Shown piece by piece: positions 1-7,614 of a DNA stretch of 22,810 nucleotides. The stretch is from a virus, in IMG/VR virus record IMGVR_UViG_3300037447_000017, positions 1 to 22,810 of that record. One strand, given 5' to 3'. The notes under the pieces are model-generated. The model had not been told where the DNA came from. It saw only the letters and a list, made by a program, of their open reading frames with translations, and ran no database searches. The position numbers and the translations under genes are program-made. How positions within the stretch are numbered: position 1 is the first letter of the stretch; every line of letters starts with the position of its first letter.

Positions 1-2265
1 CGTTGCCTGAACACCCAGGACGGACGGCCGTACCGGGTGTTCCGTACCGGGTGTACCGGGTGTTCGCCGAATGACCTCAATTGTCCGTTTCGCACCATTG
101 CCGTATGCCTTCTCAGCCGTGACAAGAGACACCTTTCCTTCACTCAAAAGACGGTCTAACGCCTTTGTGAATTTGTCCCGGTTCCATCCCAAGACCTCCT
201 TGAATCCGGTCCTGCTTGGCGACGTGTCCAGCGTGTCCAGCTTCGCCAAGAACTCTTTGCCATCGGCGTCGGCTTTCTCGCCTTTGGCATACTCCTTTGC
301 TTCGTTGTTCAGTCGTTTGAGTTCATCCAAACCCATAACCTTTACGTCCCACTTTCGACCTGAAAAATCTTCGTCAAGTTGCCCCTCATCCACGTCAACG
401 CCCCATAACCCACCATGACCGGCCGAACCGCCCGCACTTAACCAAAGGTGATGTTGCCCCGATCCCGGTTCATAGGGCTTCCGCCGATTCAATAGAACCC
501 ATTGACGTGCAAACTCCTGAACGCCAGCGAAAGCCAAGTCTTCCAGGTCCAAAGGTTGGTGGGGGTTCAGGATCGTTTTCCGTGCATGGTGAGCAAGGAG
601 TGGCGTACAGCCGACGTTCAAACAAGCTCGGGAAACGTCAAGCAGTAGCGGCCCCATGTCGAAAAGGTTCTGAGCCTGCTTTTCGCCACCCGAAAGCAAG
701 CAAAGGTAGAGAGGATCGATGATGGCGGCCTCCATCTTGTGGCGGGCCAACCCCGATGAGAGTTCGGCCAGTTCTTCTTCGACCGACAGTTTTGGAAGGC
801 GGAAGTCCCACCATACATTTGCCGTTGCCAAGTCAACGCCCTTGGAACGACAGATCCGTCGGGCCGTCTCCTGAATGGTGTATTCGCCTGACTCTCCCGA
901 GATGAAAGCGACCACGCTGGGGCGCACCTCAAACCGATTCAGGAAGGGCGAACCCGTCCCGAGTGAGATTGCCAAGTCCGCCAAGGCGTTCGTTTTCAAG
1001 GACTTCTTGGGACCGCCGACAATCGCCGGCTGATCCTTGACGATGACACCTTTCACGAGCCATTCCAACTTGTATGAAGCTCGTGCGAAGTCCGCCGAGC
1101 TTAGCGGCCTGAACACATATTTGCCGCTCGTGGCACTCGCTGGTTTGTCCTCTGTATCCCAGCCATCCAAGCCACCCCCATCCCAAGCAGGACCGGGCTT
1201 TCCACCGTTCACCGAATCGCCAAATACATCTTTGCCATTCCGGTCGGCGCAGTGGGAGTGAAGGCATTTATAACCCACCCATCCTTCTTTGAGTGTTACA
1301 ACGGCGTCACCTTCCGCTCCATTTGTATGACTGTCAGCCCAGGGACATCGTGTGATTCGCCACCGGTAGCCGTCACCCTTCCACGGCATCATTCGGCCAT
1401 GAGTGAGCCCCTTGTCGGCCATCAGCCGTTCCACGGACTCCGGCGTGTGTGGCCCAGTTCTTGGCTCGTCATTGGCAGGTGGAGCGGCCTCTGGTGCCGG
1501 GCCGATTTCATCGGCGAGCGCAAGCAGTTGGTCTTCTGTGACCACGTGGAGATAGTCGGGGGCCTCAAGTATCTGGGAATACCGGTGAGGGCGTTCATGG
1601 GTTGCCACACCCTTCTGTGTGAGGGTGCCGTACAATTTGCTGATTCGTGACGGGTTGCCCACAGAAGTATCAATATCCACGGTGGAGTCCGTGTACCGGC
1701 TGTCCAGTCCGCTCAACACCCATTCCATGAGTCGGTTCGTGTCCTGGGTAACGGGGAGGTCAATGGCGTACACAAGATGTCCGCCGTTTCCCGAGTCAGC
1801 CAAGATGGGTGCCGGCCATCCACGCTTGGTCAAGTCGTCTCGGATCTGTCGAACCCGAGCGATAGCAGCAGTATGTTCAGCATCGGTGGATGGTGCTTTC
1901 TTGTCGGCCCGGACGGGATCGGCATCTATCAACAGGCGTACCCGGCGTGGGACATTGGCATCTTCTGTGGAATCGCCCGCCTTAGACTTGTTCATCGTGT
2001 TCGCCGGCCATCGAACATGAGCGGGAGGACGGACCGGGTTCAGTGTCAGATAGACCGCCGGGGCATTGCCGGAGATTTGAGCGGCGTGTTTGGCAAGGAC
2101 ATCGAGGTCAGTGTAGTACCCGCATAACGTGCGGTATTCGCCACTTGCAACTTGCGCCTTGGGACATCGGATTTCATAGGTCTGTCCTGGCACACACCAG
2201 AGTTCAAGCGTGCGGCGAATCTCTTGTACTTTTTGTCGCCGCTCTGCTATATTATCGTGTCTCAC
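1..2265 (-). CDS. Primase-polymerase / RepA-like helicase, partial at its C-terminus
   Basis: Replication protein that would prime and unwind phage DNA. The frame is open for 755 codons and runs off the left edge without a stop. Residues about 105-215 form an archaeo-eukaryotic-type primase-polymerase domain: acidic pair D114-A-D116, an S-G-N-G-G-H-L motif at 158-164, and a D..R-I-S-K-L-Y-G-T motif at 199-214. Residues 307-339 carry a C-x5-H ... C-x4-C zinc motif typical of this fusion. Residues about 400-590 are a RecA/RepA-type ATPase with Walker [10 protein letters not shown] (417-425), Walker B AAIIDPLY (513-520) and LLAHHARK (556-563). The start is GTG at 2265, five bases after GAAAGG; an overlapping ATG at 2267 meets TGA at once. 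A C-terminal region of about 100 residues looks like a winged-helix linker. The fused architecture is known from phages and plasmids that carry their own initiator. Confidence 0.88.
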   Translation of the reverse strand, partial: MRHDNIAERRQKVQEIRRTLELWCVPGQTYEIRCPKAQVASGEYRTLCGYYTDLDVLAKHAAQISGNAPAVYLTLNPVRPPAHVRWPANTMNKSKAGDSTEDANVPRRVRLLIDADPVRADKKAPSTDAEHTAAIARVRQIRDDLTKRGWPAPILADSGNGGHLVYAIDLPVTQDTNRLMEWVLSGLDSRYTDSTVDIDTSVGNPSRISKLYGTLTQKGVATHERPHRYSQILEAPDYLHVVTEDQLLALADEIGPAPEAAPPANDEPRTGPHTPESVERLMADKGLTHGRMMPWKGDGYRWRITRCPWADSHTNGAEGDAVVTLKEGWVGYKCLHSHCADRNGKDVFGDSVNGGKPGPAWDGGGLDGWDTEDKPASATSGKYVFRPLSSADFARASYKLEWLVKGVIVKDQPAIVGGPKKSLKTNALADLAISLGTGSPFLNRFEVRPSVVAFISGESGEYTIQETARRICRSKGVDLATANVWWDFRLPKLSVEEELAELSSGLARHKMEAAIIDPLYLCLLSGGEKQAQNLFDMGPLLLDVSRACLNVGCTPLLAHHARKTILNPHQPLDLEDLAFAGVQEFARQWVLLNRRKPYEPGSGQHHLWLSAGGSAGHGGLWGVDVDEGQLDEDFSGRKWDVKVMGLDELKRLNNEAKEYAKGEKADADGKEFLAKLDTLDTSPSRTGFKEVLGWNRDKFTKALDRLLSEGKVSLVTAEKAYGNGAKRTIEVIRRTPGTPGTEHPVRPSVLGVQAT
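31..63. repeat. Three copies of a 10-base direct repeat inside the primase gene
   Basis: TACCGGGTGT occurs at 31-40, 45-54 and 54-63, spaced 14 and 9 bases. The copies encode a Thr-Pro-Gly-rich tail of the primase (the T-P-G-T-P-G-T region). The non-uniform spacing is not a simple codon repeat, since 14 is not a multiple of 3. Repeats near the 3' end of replication-initiator genes can serve as iterons; here that is inference. The array may continue to the left of the window. Confidence 0.6.
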
Positions 2266-2276
2266 ATTTGCCTTTC

Positions 2277-2315
2277 AGGGGCGGCCGACTGATACCGGCC
2301 GCCCCTACTTTTTGT
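2277..2315. promoter_or_regulatory. Perfect 11-bp hairpin in the primase leader, T-run on the plus side
   Basis: The arms at 2277-2287 (AGGGGCGGCCG) and 2296-2306 are perfect complements around an 8-base loop. On the plus strand the stem is followed by TACTTTTTG, so it could terminate plus-strand transcripts. On the minus strand it lies in the primase leader and ends exactly at the ribosome site GAAAGG (2276-2271). It could therefore act on primase mRNA stability or initiation. The GGCCG core recurs in the hairpin at 2695-2714. Confidence 0.5.
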
Positions 2316-2381
2316 TGATGGTAGTTTCTCCTTGAGCCTACTCGGGACGGAAACGATCCGAACTTTCAAGCACAAAGAATT

Positions 2382-2415
2382 GCCCGACGGACAACGAATC
2401 TGCCGGGCGTTTTTT
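2382..2415 (+). terminator. Rho-independent terminator-like hairpin
   Basis: GCCCGACGG (2382-2390) pairs with CTGCCGGGC (2400-2408) with one mismatch and one wobble. Reading plus, a run of six T follows (2410-2415). The stop codon of the small minus-strand regulator lies at 2414-2416, so the hairpin also falls just past that gene. On that side it is followed only by AATTCTTTG. It may be bidirectional. No plus-strand gene upstream explains the T-run orientation. Confidence 0.5.
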
Positions 2416-2620
2416 ATTGCTCTTCTGCTCGTGGCATGGATGCGACGATCTTGTTGAACTCATCATCGGTGTAGAACTTGGCCCGGTAGTATCCTATCTC
2501 GTGTGTGGGAGCGGGCAGTTGGCCCCGAGAGACCAGATTCCAGACGTAACCACCCTTTGGAAATCCAAGTGCTTTTGCCAAGTCGTATATGCGTTTGTGA
2601 CCCTTTACTGCAATTGCCAT
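2414..2620 (-). CDS. Small MerR/Xis-like DNA-binding protein
   Basis: A 68-residue basic protein. The pattern I-Y-D-L-A-K-A-L-G-F near residues 11-20, a V-S-R-G-Q-L-P-A-P turn near 30-38, and a final Y-T-D-D-E-F-N-K-I-V helix match the short winged-helix seen in MerR-type regulators and phage excisionases. The start ATG at 2620 has a strong GGAGG seven bases upstream. A sigma70-like promoter (2651-2679) precedes it and a hairpin follows the stop. It sits between the primase and the divergent HNH gene, so it may regulate the replication region or this divergent gap. There is no integrase in the window to pair with an excisionase role. The fold assignment is by pattern only. Confidence 0.6.
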   Translation of the reverse strand: MAIAVKGHKRIYDLAKALGFPKGGYVWNLVSRGQLPAPTHEIGYYRAKFYTDDEFNKIVASMPRAEEQ

Positions 2621-2650
2621 GAGGCACCTCCGTCCCTAATTAGAGCGATC

Positions 2651-2679
2651 ACTATAACATTTCCGAAAAAATAACACAA
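2651..2679 (-). promoter_or_regulatory. Sigma70-like promoter for the small regulator
   Basis: On the minus strand TTGTGT (2679-2674) and TATAGT (2656-2651) are separated by 17 bases. This gives a -35/-10 pair of ordinary spacing about 30 bases upstream of the start codon at 2620. It differs clearly from the CTA(N)ATA elements at the structural genes and is probably read by host polymerase. Confidence 0.5.
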
Positions 2680-2685
2680 GCATGT

Positions 2686-2692
2686 CTAAATA
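2686..2692 (+). promoter_or_regulatory. Late-promoter-like heptamer upstream of the HNH gene
   Basis: Exact CTAAATA on the plus strand, 30 bases before the ATG of the HNH gene. It is the same heptamer found at the structural genes. Here, as at the capsid gene, it would give a short leader, which contains a GC-rich hairpin and GGGAG before the start. Confidence 0.5.
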
Positions 2693-2694
2693 CT

Positions 2695-2714
2695 TCCGGC
2701 CATACGAACGGCCG
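2695..2714. repeat. Inverted repeat upstream of the HNH gene
   Basis: CCGGCC and GGCCGG are separated by ATACGAAC, between the heptamer at 2686 and the HNH start. In RNA it would form a hairpin at or near the 5' end of the HNH transcript. As DNA it could be an operator for the neighbouring small DNA-binding protein. The sequence does not decide between these. Confidence 0.4.
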
Positions 2715-2722
2715 GGAGTGCA

Positions 2723-2986
2723 ATGACGAGCAAATACAGGCAATACCTCGAAAGCCAAGAGTGGAAGGAAGTATCGGAAATGTGCAAGGAACGTGACAAT
2801 TGGACGTGCCAAGATTGTCAGAAGCGTTACGTTCCTATGGTCGCTCATCACACCACCTATGCGTTCATCTACAGAGAACGATTTCACTTGTGGTGCCTTC
2901 GGACGTTGTGTGAGGAATGCCACCACGAGCGACATTTTCCAACACCATCGTGGGCCGAGTTAGCAGAGCGATTTCGCAAGCTCTGA
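2723..2986 (+). CDS. HNH endonuclease
   Basis: An 87-residue protein with the classic small phage HNH layout: C-Q-D-C near residue 33-36, the A-H-H metal and catalytic pair near 46-48 followed by T-T-Y, then C-E-E-C-H-H near 68-73. Such HNH proteins often stimulate terminase cleavage during packaging in HK97-type phages, although others are homing nucleases. The start ATG follows GGGAG by four bases. Here it is about 16 kb from terminase and next to the replication genes, so the packaging role is inference. A late-promoter-like heptamer 30 bases upstream fits late expression. Confidence 0.85.
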   Translation: MTSKYRQYLESQEWKEVSEMCKERDNWTCQDCQKRYVPMVAHHTTYAFIYRERFHLWCLRTLCEECHHERHFPTPSWAELAERFRKL

Positions 2987-3004
2987 ACTTTGGGATCGAA
3001 AGAT

Positions 3005-3033
3005 TTGACCAGATTTTTCAAGTCGGTTAAGAT
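3005..3033 (+). promoter_or_regulatory. Sigma70-like promoter
   Basis: TTGACC (3005-3010), 17 bases, then TAAGAT (3028-3033) on the plus strand, about 100 bases upstream of the small gene at 3134. A 7-bp stem (GCGGACC at 3077-3083 with GGTCCGC at 3097-3103) lies in the resulting leader. Confidence 0.5.
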
Positions 3034-3133
3034 GCGTTCATCCAGGTAGAATCAAGTCTGGTTGGCTCAAGGGCGTGCGGACCAGAGACGTTATCCGGTC
3101 CGCCGCTCGTCACTTCGACTGAAAGGATTCAAC

Positions 3134-3412
3134 ATGTCTAATACAGAACAGACGCTTGAAGAGCGTATTGCCGCTTACGTTCTCACTCTTAGAGACGACA
3201 TCTATGAGGATAGCGTATTCTCCTACACCATTATCAGCGACAAGTGGTGCCGCATTTCATCCAAATCCGAGAAATACAAGACAAACACTGTGAGTTGTTT
3301 TGTCGCCCTAAAGGACTACGAAACCAAGCAGCTTGGCGAGGTGAAGGCCGGGAACATCCACAAGTCCGCTGGCTGGACACGACCAGCAAGGCGAGTGATC
3401 GGACAGGTGTGA
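3134..3412 (+). CDS. Small phage protein of unknown function
   Basis: A 92-residue protein. I chose the ATG at 3134 over an upstream in-frame start at 3062 because AAAGGA lies six bases before it, the 24 upstream residues are arginine-rich and look non-coding, and a promoter lies at 3005-3033. The second half (hydrophobic 'CFVALKDY', then N-I-H-K-S-A-G-W-T-R-P-A-R) resembles a recurring family of short phage proteins that end in a Gly/Lys-rich W-x-x-P-A-(K/R) motif. No function is known to me. It converges on the glycosyltransferase gene, with one base between the two stops. Confidence 0.65.
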   Translation: MSNTEQTLEERIAAYVLTLRDDIYEDSVFSYTIISDKWCRISSKSEKYKTNTVSCFVALKDYETKQLGEVKAGNIHKSAGWTRPARRVIGQV

Positions 3413-3413
3413 T

Positions 3414-5156
3414 TCAGAACGCAATGGCCGCTTGGTACATCGCACTCTGCTTGTAAGGTAACCCCGACTCCTTCAGAGCCCTTGCCACGCCAGGACAATC
3501 CTCCCAGCAATAATCATCGAGGATCACTTGGCCGTCAGGGACCATATGTGTCCGAAGATGTTCCAGAGCGTCCTTGGTCGATTGGTATGTGTCCATGTCA
3601 ACCACGGCGAGCTTATACTTCGCATCCTTCAAGGCCGTATCGGGGAACTTCCCGACGTGGTACACGGCCGCCGGATTGTTGACGTAAGCCTTCACCTCAT
3701 CCAAGCCGCAACTGAACTCTCCTTGCACGTGCCACCCAGGATAGATGTCATCGGTCGGAATCCCGCTGAACGTGTCATATATGTCCAGCCGAACGCCAGG
3801 GGCATAGTGGCTAATGAGCTTGGCCACGCCACCCTTATAAGTTCCGAGTTCTGCTATGGCCCCGTCGAGGTGCGCCGTGGCAAGAACGGCATCCCGGATG
3901 CGTGCCAATCGATCCACGCTCACGAGCGTCTTATCGTGAGTCAGGCCGCCGAGGACAACGGCGTCCACTTCGGCTAAGACACGCTCGGGTGTGATGGCTT
4001 GAAGCGAAGGACAGTGCGGCCGACAAGACCGCTCCGAATAGGCGGCCCCCGACCAGTAACACCCCGAACAAGGCAATGGGCCGTCAATCCACTTGGCCGA
4101 CTTATAACATCCGAAGACTTTCTCTCCGCTCGTTTGGCCACAGAGGACCACGACCGGTTTGCCCAGCGTCCCGGCAAGATGAGCGAGGCCGCTGTCGCAA
4201 CCGATCACACAAGCCGAGTTCATCATAATGCCGGCAACTTTCTCCGCTGGTGCGCCGATGACTTTCTCCGACTTCAGCCGTTCAGTGCGGAACTCTTCTG
4301 AATGAAGGACCACACACCGATAACCCTTCGCCTTCAGCAAGTCTTCCAAGGCCATCCAATGTGGCACGCTCCACTCACGGTCTGAGTAAGCAGAGAACGG
4401 ACAAAGGACCACATACCCCGCATACTCCTTGCCGGCATCCCGGACACGTTCGGGCTCCCGCAACGTGGGCATGGCCGGGCCACCCTCCACTCTGGCATTC
4501 CGCAAATAGCGGTCGATCCGGGACACTTCACTTCGACTTCGGATCTCAAGGCCGTAATCATGGTTCAGTTGGAGTTCTGGCCCGCCGATTCGTCTGTTGC
4601 CGTTCAGGTCGCAGTCGTGAACCGTAATCTCGTCGGGCTCCCGGAAAAGAGCGGCGAATGGGAGCCCCTTGTCGCCAACCCGGTAGACGATCTCGACATC
4701 GGGCCGTTCTCGTCGCAAGGCCGCCACCACGAGCAAGCCCTGAACGGCATCGCCGAGGCCGCCTGCGCCCATGTTGAGGACAACCCGCTCCCGCTGTTGG
4801 CGGTCGGGACAAGTCGAGCAACAGGCAATGGCGGTTCCGTCTTCGTTCTTGACCTGTCGAAGTTGTGTGCATTGACCATGCACGGCGCACGAGTGGATCG
4901 GCACCGGGAAGGAGCCACCACACGAGCGACAGGTACGAACTTCACCGGTCTTGTCGCCCCGATGAATGCACGAGATTACCGGCAGGGCGGCCCGCCGTGG
5001 CCGTGTTGGATGGTTGGGATCTGGCCTCGCATCTTCCCGCTTACCACCCCAGGCTTCTCTGTGGTCAGGCGAGTATTCGTACAACCGACATAAGCGACAG
5101 GTCGAGGCGGTCTTATTTGGTTCAGGATGTTTTTTGGCGCACGCTCTTTCAGCCAT
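3414..5156 (-). CDS. Glycosyltransferase (GT9-like) fused to SAM methyltransferase, with N-terminal zinc region
   Basis: A 580-residue three-part enzyme. Residues 1-120 are rich in Cys and His (C20/C23, C63, C76/C79, C90-x2-H-x2-C96, C112/C113/C116), suggesting one or two zinc-binding modules. Residues about 125-400 resemble heptosyltransferase family 9 (GT-B fold): a Gly-rich G-A-G-G-L-G-D start near 130-136 and the donor-side G-C-D-S-G-L-A-H-L at 319-327. Residues about 415-580 resemble TylF/Methyltransf_24 O-methyltransferases: A-E-L-G-T-Y-K-G-G at 435-443, V-V-D-M-D-T-Y at 518-524 and D-D-Y near 547. The start ATG shares a base with the TAA stop of the adhesin-like gene, so the two are coupled. 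It would add and methylate a sugar on a virion or host-surface target; the target is unknown. Confidence 0.8.
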   Translation of the reverse strand: MAERACAKKHPEPNKTASTCRLCRLYEYSPDHREAWGGKREDARPDPNHPTRPRRAALPVISCIHRGDKTGEVRTCRSCGGSFPVPIHSCAVHGQCTQLRQVKNEDGTAIACCSTCPDRQQRERVVLNMGAGGLGDAVQGLLVVAALRRERPDVEIVYRVGDKGLPFAALFREPDEITVHDCDLNGNRRIGGPELQLNHDYGLEIRSRSEVSRIDRYLRNARVEGGPAMPTLREPERVRDAGKEYAGYVVLCPFSAYSDREWSVPHWMALEDLLKAKGYRCVVLHSEEFRTERLKSEKVIGAPAEKVAGIMMNSACVIGCDSGLAHLAGTLGKPVVVLCGQTSGEKVFGCYKSAKWIDGPLPCSGCYWSGAAYSERSCRPHCPSLQAITPERVLAEVDAVVLGGLTHDKTLVSVDRLARIRDAVLATAHLDGAIAELGTYKGGVAKLISHYAPGVRLDIYDTFSGIPTDDIYPGWHVQGEFSCGLDEVKAYVNNPAAVYHVGKFPDTALKDAKYKLAVVDMDTYQSTKDALEHLRTHMVPDGQVILDDYCWEDCPGVARALKESGLPYKQSAMYQAAIAF

Positions 5157-6547
5157 TAGCCCTCGGTCACGGTCAAAATCAAATCCACTTCTGGTGACGA
5201 GAACTCGTGTGTGACCACGAGGCCATCATCCGTCTTAGATGAGTTTCCAGCCGTCAAAGCGAGGCCGGTTATGTCCAAGCTCTTCACGGCCATGTCATCG
5301 TTCAGTTCCACTGAAACCGTCTGCGAACCAACTTGAAGTGAACCGGCAAGTCCAGCCCCGAACAAAATGGACTGTCCGTCAAACATGGTCGAGCCACGTG
5401 TGACCGTGATGGTTGCCGTGCGCCCGAGTGACAGGAAGTGCATCCCACCGGGACAGCCTCCTTCAGTAATCGTGGCCGTGAAGAGCTTGTTCCGGCAAGG
5501 ATGGTCGGGGATGCCACCACCGGATGGCAGTTGATCCCATCGACCGTTGAACACCATCATGAACGGATTGCACTGGAACGAGACGATGTAAGGGAAAACA
5601 TTGAAGCCCGTTGGTTGAGGGCATATCTGTGGCGGACAGCCGGGACCATAACCGAACCCTAAAATACCGATGTAGTTGTAACCCCAGCCAGGAGCCTCGC
5701 CACCGGGAACGACATAACAAGCGAAGTGCCATTGGTATGGACAACAGCAAGCGAATGACCAATCGGAAATCCAACCGCCCGGATTCGATCCAACGAGGGT
5801 GGTCTGGTAACCGTCGAAGCAAGGACAGTCAGGAGCCGAGATTGTAAGACACAGATCCCCGATAGGTCGAAGGTCGCAACAGTAAGAACCGGAGCCGCTC
5901 GGGGGTGGGAGCCCGGTTTCACAACATGAGTTGACCTCCCAAACATTTAGGCCGTTATAAGTCTGTTGATTCTTCCGAGCGATGAACCGAACGCCAGCGT
6001 GTAAGGCGTTCCCATTGGCATGTTGTACGGCGACACTTTCAGCCAACCCCCACGTGTCAGGCAAGCCGGTCTGTATCAGTCGAACACCGGAGTAGTACCC
6101 GCCAGAAATCGGCGAGTTCGACGTGACGAGAACGAAAGCCGTCTCTGAACCGGGAAAGGAACTGAACCAGTAGGTGTCACCGAGGGCGATGATTTCCACC
6201 ACACTGTTGATGGGTGCCGAATAACCGTTCACAGAGAAAAGGTCGGTGCCGGTCCTGCCAGCGTCCTTGTCACGGTGCGACCCGTCCGGCATCAGTTCGA
6301 CTTCAACCCAATCGTGACGTGGCCCGGCGAGTCCTGCGCCGGAGCCAGAACCGCCCACTGTGGAGACAGCCGTTATGCGGCCATAGAATCCGAACGGGAC
6401 GTAGGAGTATGTGACGCCAGCGTCGGTGTCAGACATGCCCAAAGGAGACTTAATCGACAGCTTGCCCTGAGCGGATATGGTGTCCGTCAGTGTGTTGAGG
6501 TCCGAAGCCGACAGCCTTTGCCCGGCTGAATAGTCCTTGATTGGCAC
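5156..6547 (-). CDS. Adhesin/tail-fibre-like protein, paralogue 2
   Basis: A 463-residue protein, GTG start. Its first roughly 190 residues match the next upstream protein (6565-7599) in order and spacing: shared G-Q-R-L-S-A-S-D-L-N near residue 9, H-D-W-V-E-V-E-L-M near 79, D-G-S-H-R-D-K-D, and a Y-W-F-S-S-x-P-G motif. The remainder is divergent, Cys-rich (many CC pairs and C-P-C-F-D-G) and beta-like, ending in a domain with repeated V/T-rich strands. Position at the distal end of the tail module and the constant-N/variable-C design suggest a host-recognition or tip protein; this is inferred. The GTG start is fixed by a CTACATA element exactly four bases upstream; there is no Shine-Dalgarno. 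Confidence 0.6.
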   Translation of the reverse strand: MPIKDYSAGQRLSASDLNTLTDTISAQGKLSIKSPLGMSDTDAGVTYSYVPFGFYGRITAVSTVGGSGSGAGLAGPRHDWVEVELMPDGSHRDKDAGRTGTDLFSVNGYSAPINSVVEIIALGDTYWFSSFPGSETAFVLVTSNSPISGGYYSGVRLIQTGLPDTWGLAESVAVQHANGNALHAGVRFIARKNQQTYNGLNVWEVNSCCETGLPPPSGSGSYCCDLRPIGDLCLTISAPDCPCFDGYQTTLVGSNPGGWISDWSFACCCPYQWHFACYVVPGGEAPGWGYNYIGILGFGYGPGCPPQICPQPTGFNVFPYIVSFQCNPFMMVFNGRWDQLPSGGGIPDHPCRNKLFTATITEGGCPGGMHFLSLGRTATITVTRGSTMFDGQSILFGAGLAGSLQVGSQTVSVELNDDMAVKSLDITGLALTAGNSSKTDDGLVVTHEFSSPEVDLILTVTEG

Positions 6548-6551
6548 GCAT

Positions 6552-6558
6552 TATGTAG
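6552..6558 (-). promoter_or_regulatory. CTACATA element, 4 bases before the start at 6547
   Basis: Exact heptamer in the 17-base gap between the two adhesin-like genes. With a T4-late-type position it would place the transcript start at the GTG, giving a leaderless mRNA. Confidence 0.55.
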
Positions 6559-6564
6559 CCGGGA

Positions 6565-7599
6565 TCAAGCTGTAATCGTCGCCGTGAACGTCACGCCTGG
6601 GCAACAATCAGAGCCCGTGGTGGCGTCGAACTGAATCACATAGATGAACGGGTCACACGAGGCCGACGTGATTGAGCTACCATTGCTGTTCAAACAAGCC
6701 CCGCCGCCACTCGAAAAGAAGCTCACCGTGAAAAAGCCCCCGGAACAAGTCACATCACAATACATCGTGTGGCCGCCGACAGACTTGCTCCCACGCCAGA
6801 AGGGATCTCCACCAAGAGCAAGGTAATTGACCGTCCATGTTTGACCGTCGAAGTCCGGACAGGAGCCGGACGTGATTGTGACCGTGACGTGAATGGTCGT
6901 CGGGATTGGTTGCGGACAGCAGTCCGTCTGGACTGTCGGGCCACTGTCACCGGAGCCAGATCCGGAGCCCGAACCGCCACAACAGAATTCCGTGGCCCAC
7001 TGGTCCAGCCCGCCGAACTGGTCACGGTTGCGCCGGGAGAGATAGTTCTTGCCGGCAGTCAGGTTCCTGCCATTGGCTTCGTACAGCCAGGCGTTCTCCG
7101 CAAAACCCCAGGCCGATGGCACACCGTTCTCAATGCGCCGGATCGCCGGGTAACGCCCCGAGCTTGGCCCGCCGGTCACAGTCAGATATGCCGTTTCGTC
7201 GCCGGGCCAGGACGAGAACCAATAGGTTTCTCCGGCCGCAAACAGCTTGACCACAGAGTTCACGGCCGCCGGATCGCCGGTCACAGAATAAAGGTTCGAT
7301 CCATGTCGGCCCTGGTCCTTGTCCCGATGCGAACCATCGGCCATCAACTCAACTTCGACCCAATCGTGAACCACATAAGTCAAGGCACCGGAGCCGGAGC
7401 CCGAACCAGTCGAAGTGATGGCCGTGATTCGGACAAAAAAGGTGAAGTCGGTCAGGGCCAGCGTGGTGCCGGCACCGGTCGTGGTCGTGTAGAACGGTGG
7501 CTTGGTCGAGAGTTTGCCCTGGCGAGTGGCCTCGCCGGTCAGGTCGTTTAGGTCACTGGCGGAAAGACGTTGGCCCTTGCTGTACTGTTTGATCGGCAT
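6565..7599 (-). CDS. Adhesin/tail-fibre-like protein, paralogue 1
   Basis: A 344-residue protein beginning M-P-I-K-Q-Y-S-K-G-Q-R-L-S-A-S-D-L-N. The N-terminal half is homologous to the following gene product, so the pair arose by tandem duplication. A Gly-Ser repeat linker (residues about 207-216) separates the conserved half from a Cys-containing C-terminal part with D-C-C-P and S-C-P-D-F-D-G motifs and Gly/Ser-rich strands. The gene follows the distal tail protein and is in the usual place for tail-tip or receptor-binding proteins. The ATG at 7599 has no Shine-Dalgarno but has CTAAATA four bases upstream. No enzyme domain is recognised. Confidence 0.6.
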   Translation of the reverse strand: MPIKQYSKGQRLSASDLNDLTGEATRQGKLSTKPPFYTTTTGAGTTLALTDFTFFVRITAITSTGSGSGSGALTYVVHDWVEVELMADGSHRDKDQGRHGSNLYSVTGDPAAVNSVVKLFAAGETYWFSSWPGDETAYLTVTGGPSSGRYPAIRRIENGVPSAWGFAENAWLYEANGRNLTAGKNYLSRRNRDQFGGLDQWATEFCCGGSGSGSGSGDSGPTVQTDCCPQPIPTTIHVTVTITSGSCPDFDGQTWTVNYLALGGDPFWRGSKSVGGHTMYCDVTCSGGFFTVSFFSSGGGACLNSNGSSITSASCDPFIYVIQFDATTGSDCCPGVTFTATITA

Positions 7600-7603
7600 C
7601 AGC

Positions 7604-7610
7604 TATTTAG
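7604..7610 (-). promoter_or_regulatory. CTAAATA element, 4 bases before the start at 7599
   Basis: Exact heptamer between the distal tail gene stop (TAG at 7617-7615) and the ATG. The intergenic gap is only 15 bases, so the element cannot be part of either coding sequence. Confidence 0.55.
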
Positions 7611-7614
7611 CCGA

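Noticed and set aside
4560-5093. Plus-strand 177-codon open frame
   Set aside because: Lies wholly within the glycosyltransferase-methyltransferase gene, whose minus-strand frame has clear motifs; the plus product has none.
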